Shown one piece after another: positions 34,501-46,049 of a stretch of 64,000 nt of DNA; within the stretch, counting starts at the first letter, position 1; every line of letters starts with the position of its first letter. The notes below the pieces were generated by a model, which did no database searches, was not told the DNA's origin, and saw only the letters and a list, made by a program, of their open reading frames with translations. This DNA is from Pipra filicauda (taxonomy: Eukaryota; Chordata; Aves; Passeriformes; Pipridae), in the NCBI RefSeq assembly GCF_003945595.2, contig NW_024104404.1, positions 681,315-745,314 on the forward strand. The letters are read 5' to 3'. Both the position numbers and the translations under genes were made by a program.

Positions 34501-34564
34501 CACCTCTGAGCCTCCACACCTCTGCCTGCACCTCTGCCTGCGCCCTGCCTGCCCTTCTCAGCTT

Positions 34565-35030
34565 GTCAGAGAATCGTTGAGGTTGGAAAAGCCCTCTAAG
34601 ATCATCGAGCCTAAGCGTTCCCCCCGCACTGCCAAGGCCACCACTAAACCATGTCCCCAAGCGTCACATCTACACGGCTGTGAAATTCTTCCAGGGGTGG
34701 TGACTCCTTCACTGCCCTGGGCAGCTGTGCCAGCGCTTGACGACCCTTTGGGTGAAGAAATTTTCCATAATATCCAACCTAAACCTCCCCTGGTGCAAAC
34801 TGAAGCCATTTCCTCTGGTCCTGTCGCCTTGTTACCTGGGAGAAGAGACAACCCCCACCTGGCTCCCCCCTCCTGTCAGAGAGTTGGGGAGTGAGAAGGT
34901 CCCCCCCGAGCCTCCTTTTCTCCAGGCTGAACCCCCCCAGCTCCCTCAGCTGCTCCTCATCAGTCTTGTGCTGCAGACCCTTCCCCAGCTCCATTGCCCT
35001 CCTTTTGTCCACACGTTCCCTCTGCCTTCA
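34565..35030 (-). mobile_element. CR1 LINE 3' fragment, second subtype, about 465 bp
   Basis: On the plus strand the blocks run 'agagaatcgttgaggttgga', 'ccactaaaccatgtccccaa', 'tgaagaaattttccataata', 'aaacctcccctggtgcaaac', 'cttttctccaggctgaaccc' and 'ctgctcctcatcagtcttgt', then 'ccttccccagctccattgcc'. This is the reverse complement of the CR1 C-terminal coding end plus 3' region. It is one of the longest CR1 pieces here. It has no usable reverse transcriptase. Confidence 0.94.
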
Positions 35031-35059
35031 TTGTGTCTGAGCGAAGCAGCTCATGGGTA

Positions 35060-35125
35060 CTATCACAGAATAGTTTGGGTTGGAAGGGACCCTCAAAGGT
35101 CATCTAGTCCAAACCCCCAAGTTTT
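35060..35125 (-). mobile_element. CR1 LINE 3' tip abutting another CR1
   Basis: 'tatcacagaatagtttgggt' followed by 'tggaagggaccctcaaaggt' and 'catctagtccaaacccccaa' marks a CR1 tip of the other subtype. It has the same strand as the neighbour that ends about 30 bp to its left. Only about 65 bp are recognisable. Confidence 0.9.
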
Positions 35126-36171
35126 GCTCTGCCAGGTTTAAACCCCTAAAATAAACTTCACCTTTTCCCCCATCTCTCATTTTTTTTTTAACTGCTACTC
35201 CCAACCTCAGGTCCGACCTCCAGCTGCCATTTGGAAAAAAACCCACAAACGTAATCAAAGTAATTACCACCTCCACTTCAAACATTACATTATCAAGCCA
35301 ACCAGCTTCCCATTGAAGACAATTAATCTGCACACAGGCACCAAAAGAAACTGTCAGCAATTAGAAGTGGAAGCACAACTTTGTAGTTAATTGGGAATAT
35401 TGCACCTCTGTTACATGTTTAATTAGTTGATGGAGTGTGTCCCTTCTCAGGCATTTTTCTTTTTAAATTATACCTGAAATTTATTCCTCATCCCCCTCCA
35501 CTTTTTTTTTTTTCCCCAGTGCAAAAAATTAAATACAATAAATAAAGCCTGAGTAATTTGAAACCTGATTCTGGCTCTCCCTTAGTTTGCAGCTCGTAGT
35601 GTGCACACAGGAGTTTATGGACCTCCAAGAGATAAGGAGGAAAAGTTCTTTCTTTTCTTTCACAGCTTCTTTTCTTTTTCTTTTTTTTCATTGTTAATCT
35701 GATTTTAAGACCTTGCCTCTGCATTTTCACACTTCTCCCATAAATCTCATTTTCGTCCTGTTTCCCTTGGGATTATCAGGTGAACGAGCAGGAGGGCCCA
35801 GAGCTGAGCAGAGCCAGGCACACGCTGCCACACATTCATTTCAACACTTATTTTACAAAGGTTCTAAATTTTATCTTTGCATAATGATGCTGCTTTGCAT
35901 ATCTATAGCTGCTTTCATCCCATGATCTCGGTGCATTCTGCAGACTGTTAATTAAGTCTCAAAACACCCCGGTGAAGTCAATAGGAGGGTTTTATTGGGG
36001 CGGGATTTGTCTAATTTGTGGGAGAAGAGAGTAAACTGAGGCAGGGGGAGACTGAAGAGGTGTTTACAGGTGTGGGACAGCAAGATAAAGTGACTTATAG
36101 GAGCTCTGTCTTTGTAAACCCTACAGACAGAGACACATCACAGTCAACACATCGCTTGGTTCAACAACTGC
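35126..36171. other. Gene-free interval with MIR relic
   Basis: Mostly AT-rich unique DNA with T-rich and A-rich runs at 35.18 kb, 35.5 kb and 35.65-35.69 kb. It includes the MIR relic at 35925-36060. No gene was recognised. Confidence 0.5.
35925..36060 (-). mobile_element. Probable MIR SINE relic
   Basis: On the plus strand 'ttaattaagtctcaaaacac' and 'cccggtgaagtcaata' are followed about 70 bp later by 'gagtaaactgaggcaggggg'. The order and spacing fit the reverse complement of MIR ('ttaatcctcacaacaacccta...ggaaactgaggcacagag'). It is the longest and best of the three MIR-like relics. Confidence 0.6.
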
Positions 36172-36303
36172 ACATCCCTGGAAGTGTCCAGGACCAGGTT
36201 GGAGCAACCTGGTCTAGTGGAAGGTGTCCCTGCCCATGGCAGGGTGGTGTAAATGAGTGATCTTTAAGCTCCCTTCCAACCCAAACCTTTCTATGATTCT
36301 CTG
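36172..36303 (+). mobile_element. CR1 LINE 3' end fragment
   Basis: Sense orientation: 'acatccctggaagtgtccag', 'gaccaggttggagcaacctg', 'gtctagtggaaggtgtccct', 'gcccatggcagggtgg', then 'cccttccaacccaaaccttt' and 'ctatgattctctgat' as the terminal short repeats. It is truncated to about 130 bp and well preserved. Confidence 0.95.
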
Positions 36304-39300
36304 ATCTCTGGGTACCAAATAAGCACAATTTAGCCTCGGTGAGGTGTTACATGGGCTGCACCCCAACCCACACAGTTGTGCTCAGGTTTGCTGGCACCCA
36401 GAGCTCCTCTGGCCCTTGTTTCTCCATGTTTCATGCCAACGCACCACTCCCAGCACAGCCCAGGTCTCAAACGCTCCGGAGATGGCACTGGAGGGTTCCT
36501 TTCCTTGGGGTGGGTATTTGCTTTTGTCATCTTTGGCGCCGCTTTCCAAACACTCTAAAATGAAAATATTTTTATACCCAGAAGGGTCTATTTTTCATCA
36601 CCTCAGAGCAGCATAGACCAGGAATAACTTGCTGAGAGCTAACAAATCCACACGCTGGCTCAAGGCAAGAGGCAGCTCAATGAGATACTGCTGTTGCCAC
36701 GAGCAGAAAAACATCTCAGGGCCCGTCCCTAACGCCGGCCCTGATGAATATCTCTCCCACACCACAGAAACTACAGCATGGGTGGCACACGTGGTCCTAT
36801 GTGCCAACTCCAGCGAGCCTTGCTCCCGCTCCAAGAGAAAACTCTGCCAAAATCCCATCACTTCAAGCCGAAAGATCCAGCCTGCAGGAGTTCAACGTGC
36901 CTGGAGGACTGCTGGGAGAAACCGCAACAACAAACCCGCAGAGAACTGAGCGGGCAAGGCCAAGAACACCAACGTGGCTGCCGTCCTTCCCACTGCCCTC
37001 TGGAAAAGTCTTTTCCATGTTATCAAACGTCATCGCCTCGTTGGGAGCATCGTTGCAAGAAGCAACGTCCTGGTTGCAAATCAGCTTCTTCATTTTGTTG
37101 TTTGCTGGAGCAAAAGCGTCCAAGTTGCGACTCAAGGTTTGGAAAAGGGAGGAAACATTTGCAAGAGTTGAGTTGGTGGGAAAAAAATAAAAATAAAATT
37201 GCTTTTCAAGTTGCCTGAGAACAGCTGCAAGACTTTAAAGGGCAGGAATTTGTGTGGGTGAGTCTGCGTCGCTCTCCATCCTCGGGCAGGAGGAATTTCA
37301 GCGGCTCAGGAGGACCCTGGTGGGGTTATGTCTGTGTTTGTCTCTTCTCCCATCTCCAGGTAGCAGGTACAGCTCACCAACCATCTTGTGGGGATGGAAG
37401 GAGATGAGACAGCTCACAGAAACTACCGGTACCACGAGGTCATCGCAATTCCAGGCTGGCAGCAGCACAAGCTGTTCCGTGCAGCAGCAAAACCGCTTTG
37501 TACTGTCGGCCGAGACGCAAATGGAGTTGAAGTCAAAGGGAATTTATCCACCAGGCTTTGGATCAGCCTGCAAAGCACATGGAGCGCGTGGGTGCTTTCT
37601 TTTTTTTGCCAGGGACAATCCAAGCAAAACTCAACCTCCTTCTTCCTCCAGCCGAAAGAAAGCATCAACAGAAGACAGAGATTTTGGCCTGAAAGGGAGC
37701 CAAGTGCTGCTGAATGCTGGCCCGTGGTCCTTGCACGGAGGATAATGAGAATTACTGAAGTGCTTTTGAAAAGTGCCTTGAGATTGTGCCATTTTGTGTC
37801 CCGCTGGAACACAGGGGTGCAGGAACAGCCAGGTTGAGCGGGGCAGGTCTCCCAAGCTGACCACGAGGTTGCAGTCCTGTCCTCCCCCCTGGCTGGGCAT
37901 TTTGGGCCGTTGCAATGCAACCTCGGGATTTTTCCTCACCTTGAGGCCCCCCTGGCAGATGGGGGCAGCCAGGCTACTCTGGGAATGTGCTGGGATAGGG
38001 AGCAGAGAGATGCAGCAGTGGGAGGGAGAGGGGTTCCCCCCATCTGATAAAAAGCATCCTCAAAATGACCCGTGCTATTTATATTGTATCCTCAGCTGGA
38101 CCCTGAAACATCATCCCTGATCAATGAATCACTTCCTCCTCCTCTCTCCTCCCCACACATGGCCCTTCTGTGGAGCAGAAAGCAGGTATTTGAGACCTTG
38201 ATTGGCTGGTCCATCTCCAACAGTCCATGGTATGAGCTGTTAGAGGCAAAGATGCAAATCCTCTCCTATCAAATCAAATGCCTTTTTGAAAGTTATAACA
38301 TAATCTTCTCAAAAGAAAATTTCCATCTTGTCCCCTCCTTTAGAGCTGAGCTTGTGCCCTAAAGCAGGAGGACTTCACCTCAATTCCAACACTCAGAGAT
38401 GCTTTTAAATCCTTGCTTTGTAGCTCTGGCCACTCTAGTAACTCCCTATGATAAAGGGAAATCTCTTTGCTGGGGAACTGTGCAAAACAGCTTGCCTGAA
38501 AGGCAGCCACACGCTCACACGCTTGACCTGCTTTTCTCACAACCTGAAAAGACCCTCCCCAGCAGCAAACTCAGCACCACCAGCACCGTGCTGGGCACAC
38601 ACCAGCCCCTGCCTCGGTACAGTTCAGCTGTGGAGAGATGATGGAGAGAGAGCATGCCGCGCCAGGGGGGCACAGGGGGAGAAAAAGGAAAAGAAGCCCA
38701 ACTTTTGCTGTTCTGCTCCCAATTTTGTTTTCCTGGCAGGCTGGCGCCTCTCCCCAGCCCACCCACGGCAGGCGGCTCGACCCCGCCGTGTGCTGTTTTC
38801 AGGCAAACAGCTGGGCAGGTTTTGTGTACCAGCAGAGTTGGGGGGTTGCCAGGCACTGACTGCATCCTTGTTTCCCCCTCTTAGAAGGGGGGGAGGTTTC
38901 CACAGCACAGAAGGGAGAGCAAGGAGAGCAGATGCTCAGGGACATCCTGGAAGGCTCCGGGGCCAGGTTTCACTTGTTGCTTCAGGCACCTGTTGCATAG
39001 GGTGAGCATTTTTGGGTGCAGGGGTGCTGAGGGATGTTGCCTGGGGGTGCTGAGCACTTCTAAAACCTAAAGTGTGTGGCCCATGCAGCCTGAGGAAATG
39101 AAGGTGGGGACAAGAGTAGATCCCTCTGTCCCTGCTGATCCATGAACGCTGCAGGGGGGGCAGGTGATAAAAGGCATTGCCTGGATGTGAATGAGCACAA
39201 AGGCATCCCTACCTCAGAGCAAGTCCAAGTGCTCTGGACCAGGATCCCCATGGGAATAAACTGGGACCAAAATCTGAAGTCCTGTAGGATGGAGTGTGGT

Positions 39301-39595
39301 ATCTGACAGGGGATTATGAGACTGGAAGGCCCTGACCACAGGGGCTGTGCTGGATAACTCAGTCTCTTCCATCCTGCATCATCAGCCAGGAGCATCTGTT
39401 TGTGTCCTGCAGGCTCAGTAAAGAATTCTCTTTTTTAAATATTAGCAGAGCCATGCCCTGCCTTAAACACCAGCACTGGTATGGCCACAAGGCAGGAAGC
39501 TGGTGTGGTGATCCCATTACAGCAACCCTCTGTCAGCTCCCCTGGGCTGTGCTTCCCTGATGCCAATGGAGTCAGTGACTCCTTGTCCCATCAAA
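36304..39595. other. Gene-free interval with several overlapping open frames
   Basis: Overlapping frames of 146-165 codons lie at 36744-37920 on both strands, and one of 185 codons at 38448-39005. None has a recognisable domain, and frames in different phases stay open over the same DNA, as happens by chance in GC-rich sequence. A 17-bp hairpin-forming inverted repeat lies at 37051-37067. Confidence 0.5.
37051..37067. repeat. Perfect short inverted repeat
   Basis: Arms 'cgttgc' and 'gcaacg' flank a five-base loop, 'aagaa'. It contains two CpG in AT-neutral DNA. It is probably a chance feature. Confidence 0.6.
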
Positions 39596-40036
39596 CAGAA
39601 TCCCAGACTGATTTGAGTTGGAAGGGACCTCAAAGCTCATCTTGTTCTACAGGGACACCTTCCACTATCCCAGGTTGCTCCAAGCTCCATCCAACCTGGC
39701 CTTGGACACTTCCAGGGATGGGGCAGCCACAGCTTCTCTGGACAACCTGTGCCAGGACCTGCCCACCCTCCCAGGCATCAACTTCTTCCCAATATCCCAT
39801 CTAACCCTGATCTCTGACAGTGGGAAGCTCCTTGTCCTATCACTACAGGCCCTTGTAAATAGTTCCTCTCCCATCTTTCTTGTAGGCACTTCAGGTACTG
39901 AAAGGCCACAGTTAGGTCACCCCAAAGCCTCCTCTTCTCCAGGCTGAACAATCCCAATTCTCTCAGCCTTTCCTCATAGCAGAGGGGTTCCATCCCTCTA
40001 ATCATCTTCATGGATTCCTCTGGACTGGCTCCAACA
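39596..40036 (-). mobile_element. CR1 LINE 3' fragment, about 440 bp
   Basis: In plus-strand order: 'gactgatttgagttggaagg', 'caggttgctccaagctccat', 'ggatggggcagccacagctt', 'cttcccaatatcccatctaa', 'tttcttgtaggcacttcagg', 'aggccacagttaggtcaccc', 'ctcctcttctccaggctgaa' and 'ctcagcctttcctcatagca'. It is the reverse complement of the CR1 C-terminal coding end and 3' region. The 'ccccctgccatgggcaggg' box is deleted, so 'cttgttctac' joins directly to 'agggacacc' at about 39651. The match ends near 40036. Confidence 0.95.
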
Positions 40037-42924
40037 GTGAGCTGAGATCTTCCCAGGACAATTTTCAACAACCTCCTGTCTCTCTTGGTCTGGTCACACG
40101 CAGAGAACTGTCAAGGGACAGAGTGGAGAGACATGACACTGCTTATGGGGGTGTGCCAAAGTGGTAGAGAAAGGGGGACCACCCAAAGCCTGAAGGGTTT
40201 GTTACTCTGGATGTGCCCAGGATCTCTTTGCTCCATGGTGATGTTTCTCACGTGGACATACCTTCTCAGCAATGGTGTTGCTGAGCTCTGCTGAGCCCAG
40301 TAGCTCCTCTGTGCTCTGAAATACCACAGTGGGACCTCTCCCACCACATTGTGGGGACAAGAGAGCTGAGAAAAGGCCTGTCCCGTGTGCTGGGGAAGCG
40401 CCGGCTCGGCCCCATCTGAAAGGAATTACCAGAAGAGCTGTTTGTCAGCTGCTCCCACACAGAGGAAGGGCTGGGATTTTACACCACGAGCCTCCTCCAG
40501 AATAAAAACCAGACAGGCAAGGAGATTTATTACACACAAACCTCAGGGGATCACAACTGCCCCATGGAAGGAGACCTGCCTGAGAGAGGGTTTTTTGACT
40601 GGCATGTGAGAACAGGGCAGGCTCGCCAAAATTACCTTGGAGCATGGAAAATGGAGCAGATCCTTGGCTGGATTAAACAATGACATCAGCAAATGCCTAG
40701 TTTGAGAAAGGAGGGGGAAAGCGGAGATGAGGGCTCTGACTTAGGGACCACCCAGGAGATGAAAGAGGCTCGAACTGCTGCTGAGCCCTGCAGCCTCAGC
40801 TGGTGTCTGCCTCAAATTCGGAGGCTGTGATGATCCCCCAGCCTGATCTAGTTGCAGATGATTTCAGTGGGATTTGAGAACCCAGAGAGTGGGATCTGGT
40901 CTCATTCCTCCCTTCGCCAAAGATGCATTTGCATGTGAGAAATCATCCCTAGGGATGACCGTATATAGGGTTTTCATGGATTTTTTAATACATCTTGTTT
41001 ACCTGTTTCCGAATTGCAGGAGTCGTTTTTATTTCTTTGCTGCTACATTTTCCACAAAAGGCTTTGCTAAAAATCAAAACTGTCTTTGAAACAGATATCG
41101 AGCATGTTTTGTTTCCTGACAACCACACGTAGAGATTCAATTTGTATACGCTTCGTGGTGGATATGTCATACTGTGATTGCTCACACATTAAGTGACACA
41201 GCAGAGCTGGGTGGGAGATGTTTTATCTATTCCACAAGAATTTCAGAGGCTGATAAAAAACACCAATGGATTTTAAAAGAGACCTTGATGTTTCGTAATG
41301 TGTAAGACAAAAGGGTTTCCTATTTAATTAGCCGAAAACGTTAGATCAAAAAGGATTCTTTAGATTTTGAAACGAGTCAGCGTGGAAACTTATAACTATT
41401 TTCTTCTTCTTCCAAATTGAAAGGATTCCAAGCTGGGAAAATGAAAAGAAAAATTTGGGGAGAATGAATTTTTGTCTCGTGAATGAGTAGTACCAAATTG
41501 GACATTTTCTGTTGGAGCCCAAATCAGAAGCTGTGACCCTGAAGCAGCTCTTGAAAACAACATCACTCCAAGAAATGTTCTCCTGACAAAACTGGCTCAT
41601 TTCCTCTGGAAAAACACAGATAACAACCAACTTCCACACACGGTGTACAGACAGAGAGTAAACTTGTGCTGCTTATTATCCTTACATGTAAGGACATAAC
41701 TCTTCCCTTGATCTCCATTCAAGAGAGAAGGGAAATTCCAACATTTCAGGGGCTTTGTTATTACCTTGAGTACTATAGCAGCAACCAGGGAGAGCATCCA
41801 GCAAGACAAGACAGAGGATGGTTTTTGGAGACAGGGCACAGCAGCTCAGACATGCATTAGGTCTGTGAAGCTGAGCTGGAGAAGTCCCAGCAGCCAACCT
41901 TTCATCTGCCCATCAGCATTCCCGCAGTGGGAATTGCAGAGTCAGAAAAACCAACGGAAAAGGAAAAGAAGAAAAAAAAATAATAATCAACCCCCACATT
42001 CCTTTTCATGGCATAAACACAAGACTTGCCCTGAATGCAGATCTGTGAGCAGCTATTTGCACAGTGAGTCAAATTTGCTCCAGCTGCACCATGTGCTGCT
42101 CCGTGGTGGAGCGGGCAGGGTGTCTTATCCCTGCCCTTGCTGCACCTCTTCCCTCCTCCTATTTACACACCAAAACCCCCACTCCTTGAATTTTACACTT
42201 ATCAGACCCTACTCACCCAGGCATGACTGTTATCCCCCCGTAGACCCGCCTGAGCCCCAGTGCACACACATTTGATGTGCATCACACCGCCCCTGACGCA
42301 CCGAGAGTGCTCCCTCCTGCACTCCCTGCCACTGCTCACACTCACATCTGCAGTTCTCAGCCACATTTCTGGCTCTGCTCTGGTGCTTTCTGTCAGCACT
42401 GAAACCTTTCTGCTCCTCGCACTCATCTGTCTGATCTCACTCCCATCACCGCTGGGCAACACGCACCCGAGCAAAGCCCAGATGCTCCCCGGCGTCCCTC
42501 TGCAGCCACAAAATCCAGGGATGCCGATGGCTGGAGGTGGCAGGCAGGTGTGGGGAGAGAGGGGAAAAGAGGGAAATGCGTGTTTTTGAAGTGAAGCTGA
42601 GCTGTGGGGTTAACTGGATGATGAATGATGGCAGGTGGGTGCTTAACCACGTCCCGCTCGCCTCTCTGCCCGTTGCAGTGCCGGCGTGGCGGCTCCGTCG
42701 CAGGGAATGCTGTTCCAAGGTTACTTAAGCGATAAATTATGTTATGTGCTTAACAGCCCCAGCAATAACGCCCACCCATGGCTTGCTCATCCTCCCCATT
42801 TATTTTCCCCTTGCAGGTGCATGGCTGGAAAGCTGCTCCAGCTTTCACCTCGTTATGGGGAAGGAGGGGCCACCTCGGTTCAAGGGGCTGCAGAACCAGC
42901 TACAGATCAGTAATGAAAATAACA
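40037..42924. other. Gene-free interval with AT-rich middle
   Basis: No recognisable gene. AT-rich sequence at 40960-41360 is listed separately. Frames at 41766-42275 and 42.2-42.7 kb overlap on both strands and have no family motif. Confidence 0.5.
40960..41360. promoter_or_regulatory. Weak candidate noncoding element(s)
   Basis: AT-rich unique block with 'gttttcatggattttttaat', 'cttgtttacctgtttccgaa' (containing TGTTTAC, a forkhead-like core) and 'ctatttaattagccgaaaac' (containing TTAATTAG). No transposon or coding signature explains it. The case is compositional, with a few suggestive words. Confidence 0.25.
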
Positions 42925-43010
42925 GGGGCCAGATCCGCCCCCAGCACCACCTCTGTGTGCTCCAGCAGAGTTCTGGGTGCTGTGCTGATTTATACCAGGC
43001 ATGGATCTAC
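42925..43010. mobile_element. Possible very old amniote repeat relic
   Basis: 'ggggccagatccgcccccag' and, some 60 bp on, 'ctgatttataccaggcatgg' resemble a motif pair common in turtle and crocodilian intergenic DNA ('gggccagattctgccctcagttacacc...'). I cannot name the family with confidence, and the match may be coincidental. Confidence 0.25.
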
Positions 43011-43018
43011 TTTTGCAG

Positions 43019-43380
43019 CACAGAATCATGAAGGTTGGAAAAGATCTCTAAGGTCATCAAGTCCAAACCGTTAATGCAGCACTGCCGTGTTCACCACTGA
43101 CCCATGCACCCAAGTGCCACATCCACACCCTTCTGACCACTTCCACAGATGGTGACTTCACCCCTTCCCTGGGCAGCCTGTTCCAATGACTGACCACCCT
43201 TTCAGTGAAGAAATTTTTCCTGATATTCAACCTAGACCGCCCCATGGGCAACTTGAGGTCATTTCCTCCGGTCTTGTCACGTGTTACCTGAGAGAAGAGA
43301 GCAAACCTTTATGGCTCCAACATCCTTTCAGGTAGTTGCAGAGAGCAAAATGTCTCCTCTGACCCTCCTTTTCTCCAGGC
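43019..43380 (-). mobile_element. CR1 LINE 3' fragment, second subtype, about 360 bp
   Basis: The plus strand reads 'cacagaatcatgaaggttgg', 'aaaagatctctaaggtcatc', 'accactgacccatgcaccca', 'cctgggcagcctgttccaat', 'tcagtgaagaaatttttcct', 'gtcacgtgttacctgagaga' and 'ctccttttctccaggctatc'. This is the reverse complement of the CR1 C-terminal coding end and 3' region. It is the same subtype as the fragment starting at 34565. Confidence 0.95.
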
Positions 43381-45523
43381 TATCACAAAACCACCAGGGA
43401 AAAATGTCTGTATTGGGTTCAGGCACAAGATAAAATCCACAAGGGACAGTGGCAGAGCTGCTGAAGGGGTAGAGTGATGCCCCATCTGCAAGCTGCAGAT
43501 GAAAAGGAAAAGAAACTCAGAGGGTCTGACTCTCAGTTTTAACTGCACATCAAGAGGACCAATCTCAGAGGACTCAATCATCCTTTTCCCCCGATTCCAG
43601 GAGTAAACAGCAAGTTTTAGCCCTGGAGATGTCTTTTCATGCCCAGAGGGGGACACTTCCTTTTTTGCACTGAGACGAAGAGCTGACCCAGTCTCTTCAT
43701 ACCTCACAGACTGCACCCAGCTATCCTTGGTTAGATCTAAAAGGGTAATCTATCTATTCCTGGCATGGAGCATCCCTGGGGAGAGCAGCACAGAGGGCTG
43801 GTGTGTCCATCCCTCCTCGTGGTGCCATTTAGCCCCGTCAGCAGCAGTGCCCGACACGCTCTGTGGCAGCCCTTGGCGCGCCCGACGCCCTCGCAGGCAG
43901 CTGCACATGGGATTAAGAGCAACGTGTCCAAACCATGTACAGTTATGTGCAACTGTTTCTCCACTGCAAATAGTTGGAGCAGCAACGGAGCAGCAGTTCC
44001 GGTCTCGCATTCCTGGTTTCCAAAGGCCAGTTGTGTGGGTTCTGCCCCTTACAGCCAGGGTAAATGAGGATGAATGAAGGTGAGTTTGGATGCTCCATGT
44101 GCCTCTGTTTGTGTGCTGCAGTGAGGCCTGAATGATGGTAAACATCACAAGGGGCAAAGAGTTATGATTTCTTCCCGAATGCCAGAAAATGATGTGTTTT
44201 AGCTGCAGATCTGAAAAGATTGAGTCACCTGAGATTTGAGTCTTGCCTTGTTCTGCCTTGCTGTGCTGCAACGGATCTCAGAGCACTTATCAACCACCAC
44301 TGCCACGTGGGAGAGGAGCAGGGGCACTGCCACACTGCAGGGGAACGACCAAAAAAAAAGCCATGATGGAAAAAAAAAGAATCTGGGAAGACAATTAGGA
44401 TCTTTCTCCAAGGAGCGGAGCACAACCAGGTCCCAGCAACTTCACTGGTACAGGGGGATGAGGACAGAACATGGAGCTGCTAAACATCTACCTCCTCGTC
44501 TCAAATAAAATCCCAGAGTCAAGAAGTAAAACAGATTTTGTGGACACACATGAAAATTTGGCCTGAATTTCAAGGTCATGTGGCAAATGAGCAAGATGAT
44601 GGACCCAAATGTCCTGAGCATGATCCCTTCCTACCCTGCTCAGCATGGCCTCCCACAACCATTTGTGCAGTTGCCTTATTTCACAGAGTGACTTAGAGAT
44701 GCTATTGTAAGCAGATCCAGTCAATATATTTATTTTCCTTTTGATATACAGCCACAATAGGAAGCCATGCATGAAGTTTATTAAACCTGGCTAATTTTCT
44801 ATCAGTTCTGCAAAATATCGATTCTATGCATTCAGTTATCTGGCTCAGCTTCAACCTGGAAAGAGAATCATTTAAGAACAACAAAAAAAAGCATCCAATT
44901 CCTCTGAAACAACACTAATCTGAGCCTGCAAAGTGTCCCTGTCCTCATGGGCAGAGCCCTTTGATCGACTGAGCCAAAGACAACTGTATTATTTAGGAGC
45001 CATTTGCAAGCTGGCAAATTAAACAAGGCTTTTTTTTTTTTTTTTCCTAAAGGGCCGGTGGGGAAAAAGTAACAGCTTTACAGTAGCAGTAAAACATCCA
45101 AATGATTTCTTTTTTCCTCTGACAGAGCCGGATTCTGCAGGTTACAGGGGTAGTAAAGCAGCACAGAGGGATCTGCTGTTCTCCAGCCCCCCATGGCCAC
45201 TGTGGGGGCTGAACTCCTTTGCTGAACCAAGATTTTGGTGCCTTAGTGAGTCAAGGGTGGATCTGGACTCTGTAAGAGTGCAGGGCAGGATCCTGACACA
45301 TAGAGAAAGCATGGAGAAGGTACCCCAGGGATGCATCAGCAGGGTTCAAGCCTCATATGTGTGCGAGCATCCTCCTCAGACAGTATCTTGCACTGTCTGT
45401 CCTGGCCAGACAATACTTCTGAAACCAGTTCTGGCAGGTGTCTGGTTCTGAAGAGCACAAGTCCTCTCCAGCAGGCAAGTCTCAACCTTAATCCCTGCCT
45501 CTCCACCTTTCTCAGAGCATTGA
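43381..45523. other. Gene-free unique DNA
   Basis: No recognisable gene. It includes a CpG-containing stretch at 43.85-43.91 kb with one GGCGCGCC word, and a run of sixteen T at 45030-45045. Frames up to 173 codons on the minus strand at 43.75-44.27 kb lack family motifs. Confidence 0.5.
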
Positions 45524-45604
45524 AATTCATAGAATGGTTTGGTTTGGAAGAGCCCTTAAAGATCATGTAGTTCCAACCCCCCCCCGCCGTGTGCAGGGAA
45601 ATTT
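45524..45604 (-). mobile_element. CR1 LINE 3' tip, rightmost CR1 in the window
   Basis: 'ttcatagaatggtttggttt' followed by 'ggaagagcccttaaagatca' and 'tgtagttccaaccccccccc' is the reverse-complemented CR1 tip. About 80 bp remain. No further CR1 is recognisable to the right. Confidence 0.92.
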
Positions 45605-46049
45605 CCCATTTGCATAGCAAAACCCAAGGCAGGGAGTTTTCCACCTTTAAATCTTCGAGCTTAACTGATATTCTGCACAAGCAAACTGTTATTGTGCCTG
45701 TATTATGATGGAAACCAGCAATAAATATAAAGATGCTATCTAAGACAATATGGCACCGTGTTTTACCACATCAATCTCGGGGTGCCTACCCTCGCATCCA
45801 CACGTCAGGCCAGATTTCAGCGACTTCCTTTTGGTTTAAACTTAACCTGCTGCTTCCCCTGTGCCGTAGGCTGCTCGGGACCAGCTGTGAAGCATCATTG
45901 TACAAGACAGAACATATGCACGAGTAAACAAATTAAGGCCATCTCCAAAACAACAGGCCCCTGGCTTCCTGGAAGAGCTGCAAAGAGAAACTTAATCAAC
46001 AGCAGCGGGTGAAACGGTGAAGGGGAGGAGATGGACCTCTGCTAATGAA

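Noticed and set aside
38448..39005. 185-codon plus-strand frame
   Set aside because: Opposite-strand and other-phase frames are equally long over the GC-rich part, and no domain or conserved pattern is visible.
43857..43905. 'ttggcgcgcccgacgccc' suggesting a retroviral primer-binding site
   Set aside because: Only loose resemblance to a tRNA-complementary site. No long terminal repeat, gag, pol or env frame lies nearby.
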